From Sphingorhabdus_B arenilitoris (GTDB taxonomy: Bacteria > Pseudomonadota > Alphaproteobacteria > Sphingomonadales > Sphingomonadaceae): DNA of 64,000 nucleotides. A program made the translations under genes and the position numbers. The notes below the pieces were generated by a model, which was not told where the DNA came from, did not search any database, and saw only the letters and a program-made list of their open reading frames with translations. This document shows, piece by piece, positions 15,278-23,232 of the stretch (position 1 is its first letter; every line of letters begins with the position of its first letter). Location of the stretch: assembly GCF_042651485.1 (NCBI RefSeq), contig NZ_JBHSDH010000013.1, positions 496,001 through 560,000 of the forward strand. Direction: 5' to 3'.

Positions 15278-17224
15278 ATGATCAGAGACGCTCCAAAAGA
15301 CACAACGGACGGTGATGCGGAAACCACCGTCTTTTTTAGCTATTCGCGGGATGATCAGGCACGCGCTCTGCCGATTATCAATTTGATTGAGCAAGCGGGC
15401 TATAAACTTTGGTGGGACGGTCTTTTGGGCGGCGGGGAACGCTTTTCAGACAGCACCGAACAAGCGTTGGAACGGGCAAAGGCGGTTATTGTGCTTTGGT
15501 CGAAAATATCGGTCAAATCACATTGGGTCCATGATGAGGCAACCCGCGGGCGCGACCGGCGGATATTGGTTCCTTTGTCATTGGACGGCTCCCCGCCGCC
15601 GCTCGGTTTTGGGCAGTTTCAAGTTATCGACATATCTCACGCCAAAATAAGCCCATCAGACATCAATATCCGCCGGATGTTAGACGCTGTTGCTATTTTG
15701 CACGGCGAAGATTGCCCCCGAATTGCAAATTTGACTACACATAAGACAGGCAGTTTTAACCGACGATATTTGATGGTCGCAGGCGGAACAGTGGCTGCGC
15801 TCTCCATGGGGGCGGTGGCAGCATGGCAAACAGGACTGTTGGGGGGCAGTAGCCTGAATGACCGCATAGCGGTGTTGCCATTCACAAATATCGGCGGCGA
15901 CCCTGCACAAAGCTACATCAGTGAAGGATTATCGACTGAAATACGGTCTGCACTGGCGCAAAATGGAGCAATACAGGTTTTGGGCCAAGCATCGTCAGAA
16001 GCATTTGAGCGCGGCAAGCAGGATGTCATCTCATTTGCAAAAAAACTAAAGGTCGGCTTTATTTTGGACGGCAGCGTGCAAGTAACAAACAATTTCATAA
16101 ATGTGACCATCGAGCTGATCCACGGCACCAACGGCATCGCAGCATTAAGCCGTAAATTCATGAAGCCCTTGGACGATATCCTTGCGGTCCAGCGCGAAAT
16201 ATCGGGATCGGTAACAGCCGAGTTAACGACACAGATCGCGGATGGAAAGGCATCAAATCCTGTCATTGGCGGCACATCCAACGCAGTTGCCTATGACCAT
16301 TATTTACGTGGAAAAGAATTCTACACCCATGGTCAAAGCGAGGCGGATGCCCGCAACGCTATCCAGCAATTTGACGCGGCGATCGCTGCTGAGCCTAAAT
16401 TTGCTTCTGCCCACGCTGCCCGCGCGCGCGCTTTGATCGCTGCCGCAGGGGAATATGGCAGCGCTTCGGAAATTAACAACTATAGCCGAGCCGCAAAAAT
16501 ATCGGCGCAGCGTGCAATACAATTAGCACCGCGCCTTGCGGAGGCACATTCGGCATTAGCGCTGATTTTATTTCAAGGCGATTTTGATGCTCGGGCTGCG
16601 CGTAAATATTTCGATTCGTCGCGCGAACTTGGTGATGGCCAGGCACCAGTGCTTGCGCGATTTGCAGCTTTTTGCGCGGCCACGCGCCGTGATGAAGATG
16701 CATTAAACGCTGTGAATAGAGCGCTTATTTTAGATCCGCTCAACGCACTTATCCATCGTATTGCCGGAGAGGTCGATTATGCCGCCCATCGGTATGATCG
16801 GGCAATTCAACATTTCCGCGAAACCATAAAGCTGAACCCGAATTTGCCAGATTCTCACGCCAGAATTGGCTGGATTTTTCTGGTGCAGAATAATCCTTCG
16901 GGTGCATTGCAACATTTTGAGGCCGATGCCCATAAATGGACAAGATCAGCAGGGATCGCCATTGCACAGAACAAATTGGGCAATAATGCCGCAGCCCAAA
17001 AAGCCATGTCCGTTTTGGTTGATGACGTTGATACCGTCTCTTTTTATCAGCAAGGGCAGGTATTGGCGCAATGGGGCGACTTGGATGGTGCGATTGCGGT
17101 GTTAGAATTGGCGTTAAAACAAAAGGATGCTGGTTTGCTGGCCGCAGCATTTGATCCGATGCTTGATCCGCTGCGCAAAATGCCTCCTTTTATTCGTTTG
17201 CTAAATTCGATGGGCTTGGCGTAA
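15278..17224 (+). CDS. Membrane TIR-domain protein with TolB/FlgO-like and TPR region
   Basis: 648 residues. A cytoplasmic TIR domain covers about 17-120 (FFSYSRDDQARALP ... ). The Glu in SHWVHDE (E87) aligns with the catalytic Glu of NAD-cleaving TIR domains (the DWVHKE motif of SARM1), so NADase activity is plausible. One TM helix spans about 164-187 (LMVAGGTVAALSMGAVAAW). The outside part begins with a TolB/FlgO-like alpha-beta segment (DRIAVLPFTNIGGDPAQSYI) and continues as TPR repeats to the end (e.g. AAEPKFASAHAARARAL). The layout suggests an envelope sensor with a cytoplasmic effector. Divergent from the Sel1 operon and followed by a small lipoprotein. Confidence 0.85.
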   Translation: MIRDAPKDTTDGDAETTVFFSYSRDDQARALPIINLIEQAGYKLWWDGLLGGGERFSDSTEQALERAKAVIVLWSKISVKSHWVHDEATRGRDRRILVPLSLDGSPPPLGFGQFQVIDISHAKISPSDINIRRMLDAVAILHGEDCPRIANLTTHKTGSFNRRYLMVAGGTVAALSMGAVAAWQTGLLGGSSLNDRIAVLPFTNIGGDPAQSYISEGLSTEIRSALAQNGAIQVLGQASSEAFERGKQDVISFAKKLKVGFILDGSVQVTNNFINVTIELIHGTNGIAALSRKFMKPLDDILAVQREISGSVTAELTTQIADGKASNPVIGGTSNAVAYDHYLRGKEFYTHGQSEADARNAIQQFDAAIAAEPKFASAHAARARALIAAAGEYGSASEINNYSRAAKISAQRAIQLAPRLAEAHSALALILFQGDFDARAARKYFDSSRELGDGQAPVLARFAAFCAATRRDEDALNAVNRALILDPLNALIHRIAGEVDYAAHRYDRAIQHFRETIKLNPNLPDSHARIGWIFLVQNNPSGALQHFEADAHKWTRSAGIAIAQNKLGNNAAAQKAMSVLVDDVDTVSFYQQGQVLAQWGDLDGAIAVLELALKQKDAGLLAAAFDPMLDPLRKMPPFIRLLNSMGLA

Positions 17225-17258
17225 ACTGCAAAAGCTAACGTAACAGGGGAGTTTGAAT

Positions 17259-17525
17259 ATGCGTAAAATTGCAATGCCAACAATCCTTTTGGCCTCCACC
17301 ATCCTTTTGGCTGCCTGCCAACCACCAGCGAAAGAAGAAGCCGCTGAGCCAGCTGCCCTCGAAGAGCCAGCTGCTGCTGCTCCGGCAAATGAAGTTGGAA
17401 CAGCGCCAGGCGCGTCTACAGAAGCTGAAACCGCTAAGCCCGCGACAGAAGCATCCGAACCTGCCGCCACCGAACCAGCTGGTGCGGAGCATACTGGCGG
17501 AATAAAGGTCGGCCCTAGCAATTAG
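17259..17525 (+). CDS. Small Ala/Pro/Glu-rich lipoprotein
   Basis: 88 residues: signal peptide with lipobox LLAAC (Cys at about residue 19), then a low-complexity tail of A, P, E and T that looks unstructured and could span the periplasm. AGGGGAG seven bases upstream fixes ATG 17259. It lies 34 bases after the TIR gene on the same strand, probably in one transcript. No function can be assigned. Confidence 0.7.
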   Translation: MRKIAMPTILLASTILLAACQPPAKEEAAEPAALEEPAAAAPANEVGTAPGASTEAETAKPATEASEPAATEPAGAEHTGGIKVGPSN

Positions 17526-17573
17526 GGTCCTGACCCAATAGTTACAAAGGCGAGGCATGGGGTTAAGATATAG

Positions 17574-18830
17574 CTATCTTACGGCTCCGCCTGTTTGTCT
17601 TTTAATCCAAGGCAAATATGCGCCTATACGGGTATATATTCCAGGAACGCCGTCATTGGCGCAAGACCGCCCGCCTACGCTCACGACAGCAACAAGTTGT
17701 TTTGATTTGTTGACCAGCGGCCCGCCACTATCATTGCTGCAAGTTTTACGTCCAGGCGCGCGGGCGCACACCACCCGGTCGTCCACTAATGCCAGATTTG
17801 ATTTTTCGCATGTCGGCCGGTCAAGGATATTGAGCCCAATCCGCAATAAAACCGAACTGGCGGGGCCGCTATAATTCGATGTTCGGCCCCATCCAAAAGC
17901 GTTGACCTCGCTATTGGCTGCCGCATCATTTCCCCTGAATAGCGGGATCGCGCGAACTTGCGAGGCCGGCGGCTGGGGAATAGCGCGATCATTGGTGATT
18001 TGCACCAGGGCAATATCTCCGCCTTTTAACGGGCGGTAAGAGCTATGGCGGATCACCTTTTTAATCTTGTAATCCCATCCGCCATATTGATCTATCCGTT
18101 CTTGACCTAGCCTGACCCGGTAGCCTGCTTTCATCATGCCATTATCGATACAATGCGCGGCTGTGATGACCCATTCCGGAGCGACTAGCACACCACCGCA
18201 ATAATGCTGCAGCGCCCAAAGCGGCACGCCTGCCTTCAACATCGGGCGGAATTGTTCGGCGACATACGGATAATAGATTTGCGCTTGCCATGGGGCATCG
18301 GCATCATTTACCCGAACGCCGCCGAGCGAATATCTAACATATCTGCGACCTTCATCATCGCCATCCTGCTGCGGCGCTGTATCACCATCGGCATTGTTTA
18401 CGCTTGCTCCATCCGCGTTCTGTGTTGGTTCTGCAGAGCCAGCGGGTTCATCGGGCGCAATTTCACCGATCAACCGCGCCGGTGATACAATCAGCAAACC
18501 AGGCGGGTCACGAAAACCATCTGACGGCTTTACGTAAGGTAGAGAGTCGACATAGGCGTCATAACGGTCTCGCCAAGCGCCATAATTATCTGTGTCAGTC
18601 GGCACGCTATCACTGGGTCTGCGCACTCGGATGCGCCTGACCGGAGGTGCAGTCAATTCGGGCCAAGGATTTTCGGCGCCATCCAAAATGTAATATTCGC
18701 TACCCGGCGGTTCGCTTTGTGGGATTTCATCTACGCTTTGAATATCAAATACCGGCTCCTGTGCTCGCGCTGCGGCGGAAAGATACAGCGCTGCTACGAC
18801 AACGAGTAGCGAAAAAAGCGGTCTGGTCAC
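17574..18830 (-). CDS. Secreted trypsin-fold (S1) serine protease with unusual active-site surroundings
   Basis: 418 residues. Signal peptide about 1-23 (AAARAQEP), an acidic proline-rich propeptide or linker to about 170, then an S1 domain beginning near LGGVRVNDADAPWQ. The catalytic triad is His226 (TAAHC), Asp272 (GGDIALVQ) and Ser368 (CSNDSGGPL). The conserved GDSGGP reads NDSGGP, and the residue six before the serine, Asp in trypsin, is Lys, so tryptic Arg/Lys specificity is unlikely. Located opposite the TIR-lipoprotein pair and beside the SLOG-like gene; it may cleave periplasmic parts of the neighbouring proteins (inference). Confidence 0.85.
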   Translation of the reverse strand: MTRPLFSLLVVVAALYLSAAARAQEPVFDIQSVDEIPQSEPPGSEYYILDGAENPWPELTAPPVRRIRVRRPSDSVPTDTDNYGAWRDRYDAYVDSLPYVKPSDGFRDPPGLLIVSPARLIGEIAPDEPAGSAEPTQNADGASVNNADGDTAPQQDGDDEGRRYVRYSLGGVRVNDADAPWQAQIYYPYVAEQFRPMLKAGVPLWALQHYCGGVLVAPEWVITAAHCIDNGMMKAGYRVRLGQERIDQYGGWDYKIKKVIRHSSYRPLKGGDIALVQITNDRAIPQPPASQVRAIPLFRGNDAAANSEVNAFGWGRTSNYSGPASSVLLRIGLNILDRPTCEKSNLALVDDRVVCARAPGRKTCSNDSGGPLVNKSKQLVAVVSVGGRSCANDGVPGIYTRIGAYLPWIKRQTGGAVR

Positions 18831-18920
18831 ACACGCCTCCCTTCACGGCCACAATAAATCTATCATGATTTAAATAACAGACGCTTTTATAGCGGAGATG
18901 TCAAGCTTGCGGGGGTAATC

Positions 18921-20837
18921 CTATACGGGTACGGAAATATGCTTTCCTCCGAAAACATCCTGCCAATGTTCAATTTCGGACACCACTATTTCATCCACCA
19001 TATGAGTAATGCTGGCCACCCGGCCATAGTCCAGCTCATGACTGGGCGCAGCAAGCAGCGCCTGTATTCGCCGCTCGACTGCTTCCAACCGGCCAGCGGT
19101 TGATTCAGATATGGCCGCAAAACGACCAAAATCGGCAAAATAATGAATGCCAGCAAGCGCGCCGCCAAGTGTAGGTAAGGCGACGCCAAAAAAGGTGAAA
19201 AGCTTGGAATAATGGCGCACTGTTTCGGACGCGACCAACCCTATTGCTGCCGCAATCTCTGCCATTAGATAAGCCGCTACAACAAACATGGCGAGCAAGA
19301 ACAGCCGCTCAGATATCTTTTCCAAATTGTGATCAATCCGACCAAGCCGCTCGGCTTTGCCGATGTGATATTGGCGCTGAGCCGACACATGGGTGCCAAT
19401 CCAATGCTCCAATGAAGCGCGCAGCATTTGTTGACCAATAACGGCATTGGGGAGGCCTATTTCCCTCAGGATTGATTTCACATAAACCTCCGGCCATGCC
19501 GTATCTGAACTATGCGGCCAAGAACCCGACGGGCGCGCCACACCTAAAAAAAGCATGAATGGCGCGTGCCGTAAATATTCGGCGACCCGCCGTGTTTGAA
19601 ACCAGCGGCCATGCCATTCCTTTTTCCGTCCAACCGCAATAACCAACAAAATGATGCTGAGCAGGGCAAATTCAAGCAATGCGAACGGCCATTTGAACGC
19701 GGCATCAACAAATGGAAGATACGCAATGCCGCCAATCACTGCAAAGGCCGCCAGTAGCAGATTGGCGACCATTCCGCCGCGATAGGCATCGGAAAGATAG
19801 GTTGCCAGTGCATCTGCACGCGCAAAACGGCGGATCACTTTATTTTCCGTTTCTTCAAGCAAACGGATGTCCACGCCGGGCAGCTTTCGTGCTGAATTGA
19901 AAACCGCATTTGCCTGTTTTTCTAACAATATGTCTTCGGACACATAATCCTGCCGATGAGAGCCGAAAACCGCGGAAGGCGCGCCTGCAAAAAGTGTTTC
20001 TATCTGCCGATAGGTGTGAAAGCGCATGGCGCTGCGATGCGGAATTTTGGCCGTTTCCAGCAAATTCTCACCTGTTCCGGTATCATCGTTGGGCAGGAGA
20101 CCAGAAAATAGCGCGGGCAGGGCATCCATGTCTGAGATAACTGCTATCTGCCACCTGTTCGCAATTGCCTCTGGCGTGTCCAGCAGCCGCCAATCCGATG
20201 GATTTCCGGCATCGATCCACAAAACCGGAATTCCGGTTTCTAATGCTGCAAACATGGTATGGCGCGTACCGCCCGTCGGCCCTGAGCTATGACCATCCCA
20301 CACAGCGAGAAGCAAATCTACCTGTTCGATCATCACTTTGCCGGCCAGCGCAGCCCGCTGTGAAGCGGCGACGGTGAAATCCTGAATTTTGTCCACCTGC
20401 GGGGGATCGTTTAGCGATGCGAGAAATAGGGCCTCAATTTCGTCATCGCGTTCGGCCAGCTCCATGCAGATAACCTTATCCGCTATTTTACCAATCCGGT
20501 GGGCATTTTCGGATGCTACACTGCTACAGTCACTCGACCCGCGCAGCAAAGCCGCTGCCTCTTCCACAGTGGTAGGATGTGCATTGACGGCAATATTCAA
20601 CTTTCTGCCAAAGGGCAGGGGCGAGGCCAATTGCCATCCTAACCCATCTGCGATCTCCATTGCCATTATATCGGTGCCTAGGGCAAGCAGGGCATGCAGG
20701 CGCGGTTTCAATCTGCCATCCGAAATAGTGTCGATGGCCCCCAACAATTTTTGTAACGTGGCCAGAATCTGCGTTTCATTTGCATTATAAGCAGAATTGG
20801 TATTCCGGTGGCCTGTAATGCCCATACTTAAACGCAT
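18921..20837 (-). CDS. Four-TM protein with SLOG-like N-terminal domain (SLATT-like tail)
   Basis: 638 residues. The N-terminal ~250 residues look like a Rossmann-type nucleotide-handling domain: opening GITGHRN, a strand DLLLAVWDG followed by the glycine-rich GPTGGTRHTMFAA, and GIPVLWIDA, reminiscent of the SLOG superfamily. Two TM helices follow at about 355-405 and two more at about 511-566, each pair ending in charged helices, which resembles SLATT-type pore-forming effectors. SLOG domains sense nucleotide-derived ligands and SLATT domains are proposed membrane effectors in conflict systems. The assignment rests on motif shape only. 90 bases upstream of the protease gene on the same strand. 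Confidence 0.55.
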   Translation of the reverse strand: MRLSMGITGHRNTNSAYNANETQILATLQKLLGAIDTISDGRLKPRLHALLALGTDIMAMEIADGLGWQLASPLPFGRKLNIAVNAHPTTVEEAAALLRGSSDCSSVASENAHRIGKIADKVICMELAERDDEIEALFLASLNDPPQVDKIQDFTVAASQRAALAGKVMIEQVDLLLAVWDGHSSGPTGGTRHTMFAALETGIPVLWIDAGNPSDWRLLDTPEAIANRWQIAVISDMDALPALFSGLLPNDDTGTGENLLETAKIPHRSAMRFHTYRQIETLFAGAPSAVFGSHRQDYVSEDILLEKQANAVFNSARKLPGVDIRLLEETENKVIRRFARADALATYLSDAYRGGMVANLLLAAFAVIGGIAYLPFVDAAFKWPFALLEFALLSIILLVIAVGRKKEWHGRWFQTRRVAEYLRHAPFMLFLGVARPSGSWPHSSDTAWPEVYVKSILREIGLPNAVIGQQMLRASLEHWIGTHVSAQRQYHIGKAERLGRIDHNLEKISERLFLLAMFVVAAYLMAEIAAAIGLVASETVRHYSKLFTFFGVALPTLGGALAGIHYFADFGRFAAISESTAGRLEAVERRIQALLAAPSHELDYGRVASITHMVDEIVVSEIEHWQDVFGGKHISVPV

Positions 20838-21065
20838 TTAACAGCCCCTTGTGATCGTATATCAGAAACATCTCATATGAGCCTTGATTTTACAAGTAGC
20901 TTGAGCCGATCAATAGCGCTGGTCTGGCACATTGAATAGGACCGTTCAAATGCGAAGCTAAGGCCGTTTGCATCCACAAAGCCACGTCCAAGTGTTAAAT
21001 TGCAGCTGCTATTCATCTAACAAAAATCGGTCCCAAAATCGAAACAGGTAAAAAAGGAAGGTGTA

Positions 21066-21860
21066 ATGACCAATGAAACTACCCCGATCCCATCCAATAT
21101 CCGGCGAGAGATAGAACGTCGCCTGTCCGCCCTCGCAGAGGCAGAGGACATCCGCATCTTGCTGGCGGTTGAATCGGGTTCCCGGGCATGGGGCTTCCCC
21201 TCGCCCGATAGCGATTATGACGTGCGCTTTGTCTATTTGCGCAGGCGGGATGCGTATCTTTCGCTCAAACCCGTGCGCGATGTGATTGAGCGTCCGATAG
21301 TGGACGAGATTGACCTCAATGGCTGGGACATTACCAAGACGCTGCATCTGCTGCTCGCTTCCAATGCGGTGCTCAGCGAATGGATGCAATCGCCCATTCG
21401 CTATATCCCCGACCATCCTGTCATGGAAAAACTGGCGGTGCTTGCTGATACAGTTTTGAATGCCAAGGCATTGGCACATCATTATGCACGGCTAGGACAG
21501 CGGGCGGCAGACCGTTGGCTCGGGTCGGAAGGTGATGTGCCGGTGAAGAGATATTTTTATGCCCTTCGCCCGGCTATCGTGATCCTGTGTCTAGAACAAA
21601 ATCCGGCCATGCGCCCGCCCATGAATTTGCATGAATTGATGGCGCTGTGTGAGATGGACAAGGCGCTAATCGCCGACATTGACGAGCTGGTTGAATTAAA
21701 AAGCCGGACCAATGAAAAATCGAATGGTGTCCGCAAACCGGCGCTAGACCGCTTTATCGCAGAGCAGCTTGAAAAGCCGCACGGCTCTCCGGCGCCTGTC
21801 AAACAAGAGCGTCATTTGGACGCGGCAAATCAACTATTTTTGGAATTGGTAAATCAATGA
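21066..21860 (+). CDS. RlaP/YcgL-type nucleotidyltransferase (DNA polymerase beta superfamily)
   Basis: 264 residues. The N-terminal nucleotidyltransferase signature is complete: GS at residues 38-39 (VESGSRAWGFPSPDSDYDVR) and the metal-binding DYD at 50-52. This matches the RlaP family (RNA-repair-pathway polymerase beta-like), often next to RNA ligases, RtcA or RtcB. The remainder is helical. A good AAGGAAGG site precedes ATG 21066. Its stop overlaps the start codon of a dead rtcA remnant by the classical ATGA, showing that it once belonged to an RNA-repair operon. Confidence 0.8.
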   Translation: MTNETTPIPSNIRREIERRLSALAEAEDIRILLAVESGSRAWGFPSPDSDYDVRFVYLRRRDAYLSLKPVRDVIERPIVDEIDLNGWDITKTLHLLLASNAVLSEWMQSPIRYIPDHPVMEKLAVLADTVLNAKALAHHYARLGQRAADRWLGSEGDVPVKRYFYALRPAIVILCLEQNPAMRPPMNLHELMALCEMDKALIADIDELVELKSRTNEKSNGVRKPALDRFIAEQLEKPHGSPAPVKQERHLDAANQLFLELVNQ

Positions 21861-22018
21861 TCACAATAGACGGCTTAGAAGGCGAAGGGCGGGGGCAGGT
21901 TTTGTGCAACAGTGCGGCGCTCTCGCTCATCATCGGCTAGCCTTTCAATATTACAAGCATCGGCGGCAAGCGTGCCACGCACGGCCGATTGCAAAAATGT
22001 AAACCACTTACCTCCTAA
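21857..22018 (+). pseudogene. rtcA: Remnant of RNA 3'-terminal phosphate cyclase gene (rtcA)
   Basis: The ATG overlaps the RlaP stop (ATGA). The reading frame gives MITIDGLEGEGRGQVL, the opening of RtcA with its EGEGGGQ-type motif, then hits TAG at 21938-21940. Read through the stop, it continues PFNITSIGGKRAT, matching the next RtcA strand (typically Q-P-F-x-I-x-x-I-R). The TAG therefore probably arose from a CAG Gln codon by one C-to-T change. Similarity fades near base 22000 and the frame closes at 22016. RtcA is about 340 residues, so most of the gene is deleted. It is too short to function. Confidence 0.75.
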
Positions 22019-22108
22019 TCTACTTGATTTTCTATCTACACCGAGTAACGCTTATGCCATGCAAAGGGGAGTCCTTTGCAGCATATATAAAATCGAGGGA
22101 GTCTCGAA

Positions 22109-23176
22109 ATGAAGAAGCACATAGACTTTGGCGTTTTCATTGGCCGGTTTCAACCGCTGCATCTGGGCCATGAACATACGATCCGCCATGCATTGGAAAA
22201 AGTGCAAAATTTGATCATTTTGGTGGGGTCAGCAAACACTGCCCGCGATCCCCGCAATCCGTTTAACTTTGAAGAGCGCATGGCCATGATCCGGTCGGCC
22301 TTTGCCTATGAAATGGCGGAAGGCAGATTGGTTGTGGAGCCGCTGTATGACCACCCTTATTCGGATACTGCTTGGGTGGCTGAGGCGCAGCGGCGCGTCA
22401 ATGCAATCGTTCTGGAACAGGGCAATCATGGCGGATTTCAAAATGCCGGCGTTAAAGATTTCCGGGTCGCGCTGACCGGATATGGCAGCGATGAAAGCAG
22501 CTATTATCTGAAACTTTTCCCCGAATGGGAGAACATTCAGGTCGATAGTCCTTATGCCACCTACCACGCGACCGATATCCGCCAGCGCTATTTTCAGCGT
22601 ATCCCAGAAGTGCCAGTGAGCACGCTGTCCAAGGGCGTAGCAGACCAGCTCGATAAGTTCGCGCATGGCGATGCTTTTCGCGAGCTGCTCGAAGAAAGTG
22701 AATATCTCGCCGCTTACCCTAAGCAATGGGGCAAGGGCCCTTTTGTAACCGCCGATGCGGTGGTGATCCAGTCTGGTCATATCCTGCTCATCCGCCGCGG
22801 CGGATTGCCGGGGCGCGGGCTGCTTGCGCTGCCTGGCGGCTTTGTCGATGCAAAGGAACGCATCCGCGATGCCGCGATCCGCGAGCTGCGCGAGGAAACG
22901 GGGATCAGCGACGGCAAAGGGCAAATCCCGCCCGCCATGCTGGCCAGCTTTATCGAGGATAGCCGGACGCAAATTTTTGATGCGCCCAACCGGTCCTTAC
23001 GCGGGCGGATCATCACCCATGCCTTCCTGTTCCGCCTGCCCGAAAGGCGCAAGCTGTTCACTGTGAAGGGCGGCGATGATGCAGCGCATGCCAGCTGGCA
23101 CCGTTTGGGCGATTTAAGCCCCGATATGTTTTTTGAAGATCACTGGTCGATCATCACGCAAATGGCCGACCTTTGA
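22109..23176 (+). CDS. Bifunctional NMN adenylyltransferase / Nudix hydrolase
   Basis: 355 residues. The N-terminal domain is an NMN adenylyltransferase of the NadM/NadR type: nucleotidyl-transferase motif GRFQPLHLGHEH near residue 12 and the PFNFEERMAMI helix. The C-terminal domain (from about 205) is a Nudix hydrolase with box GGFVDAKERIRDAAIRELRE followed by ETG. The pair makes NAD from NMN plus ATP and removes damaged or surplus nucleotides such as ADP-ribose. GAGGGAG precedes ATG 22109. It is followed at 57 bases by nicotinamide phosphoribosyltransferase, giving a two-step nicotinamide-to-NAD salvage pathway. Confidence 0.92.
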   Translation: MKKHIDFGVFIGRFQPLHLGHEHTIRHALEKVQNLIILVGSANTARDPRNPFNFEERMAMIRSAFAYEMAEGRLVVEPLYDHPYSDTAWVAEAQRRVNAIVLEQGNHGGFQNAGVKDFRVALTGYGSDESSYYLKLFPEWENIQVDSPYATYHATDIRQRYFQRIPEVPVSTLSKGVADQLDKFAHGDAFRELLEESEYLAAYPKQWGKGPFVTADAVVIQSGHILLIRRGGLPGRGLLALPGGFVDAKERIRDAAIRELREETGISDGKGQIPPAMLASFIEDSRTQIFDAPNRSLRGRIITHAFLFRLPERRKLFTVKGGDDAAHASWHRLGDLSPDMFFEDHWSIITQMADL

Positions 23177-23232
23177 AACCGAATGCCGGAGCGGCGTTCA
23201 AAACCATACATCTATTGTGAGGAGTTCACATC

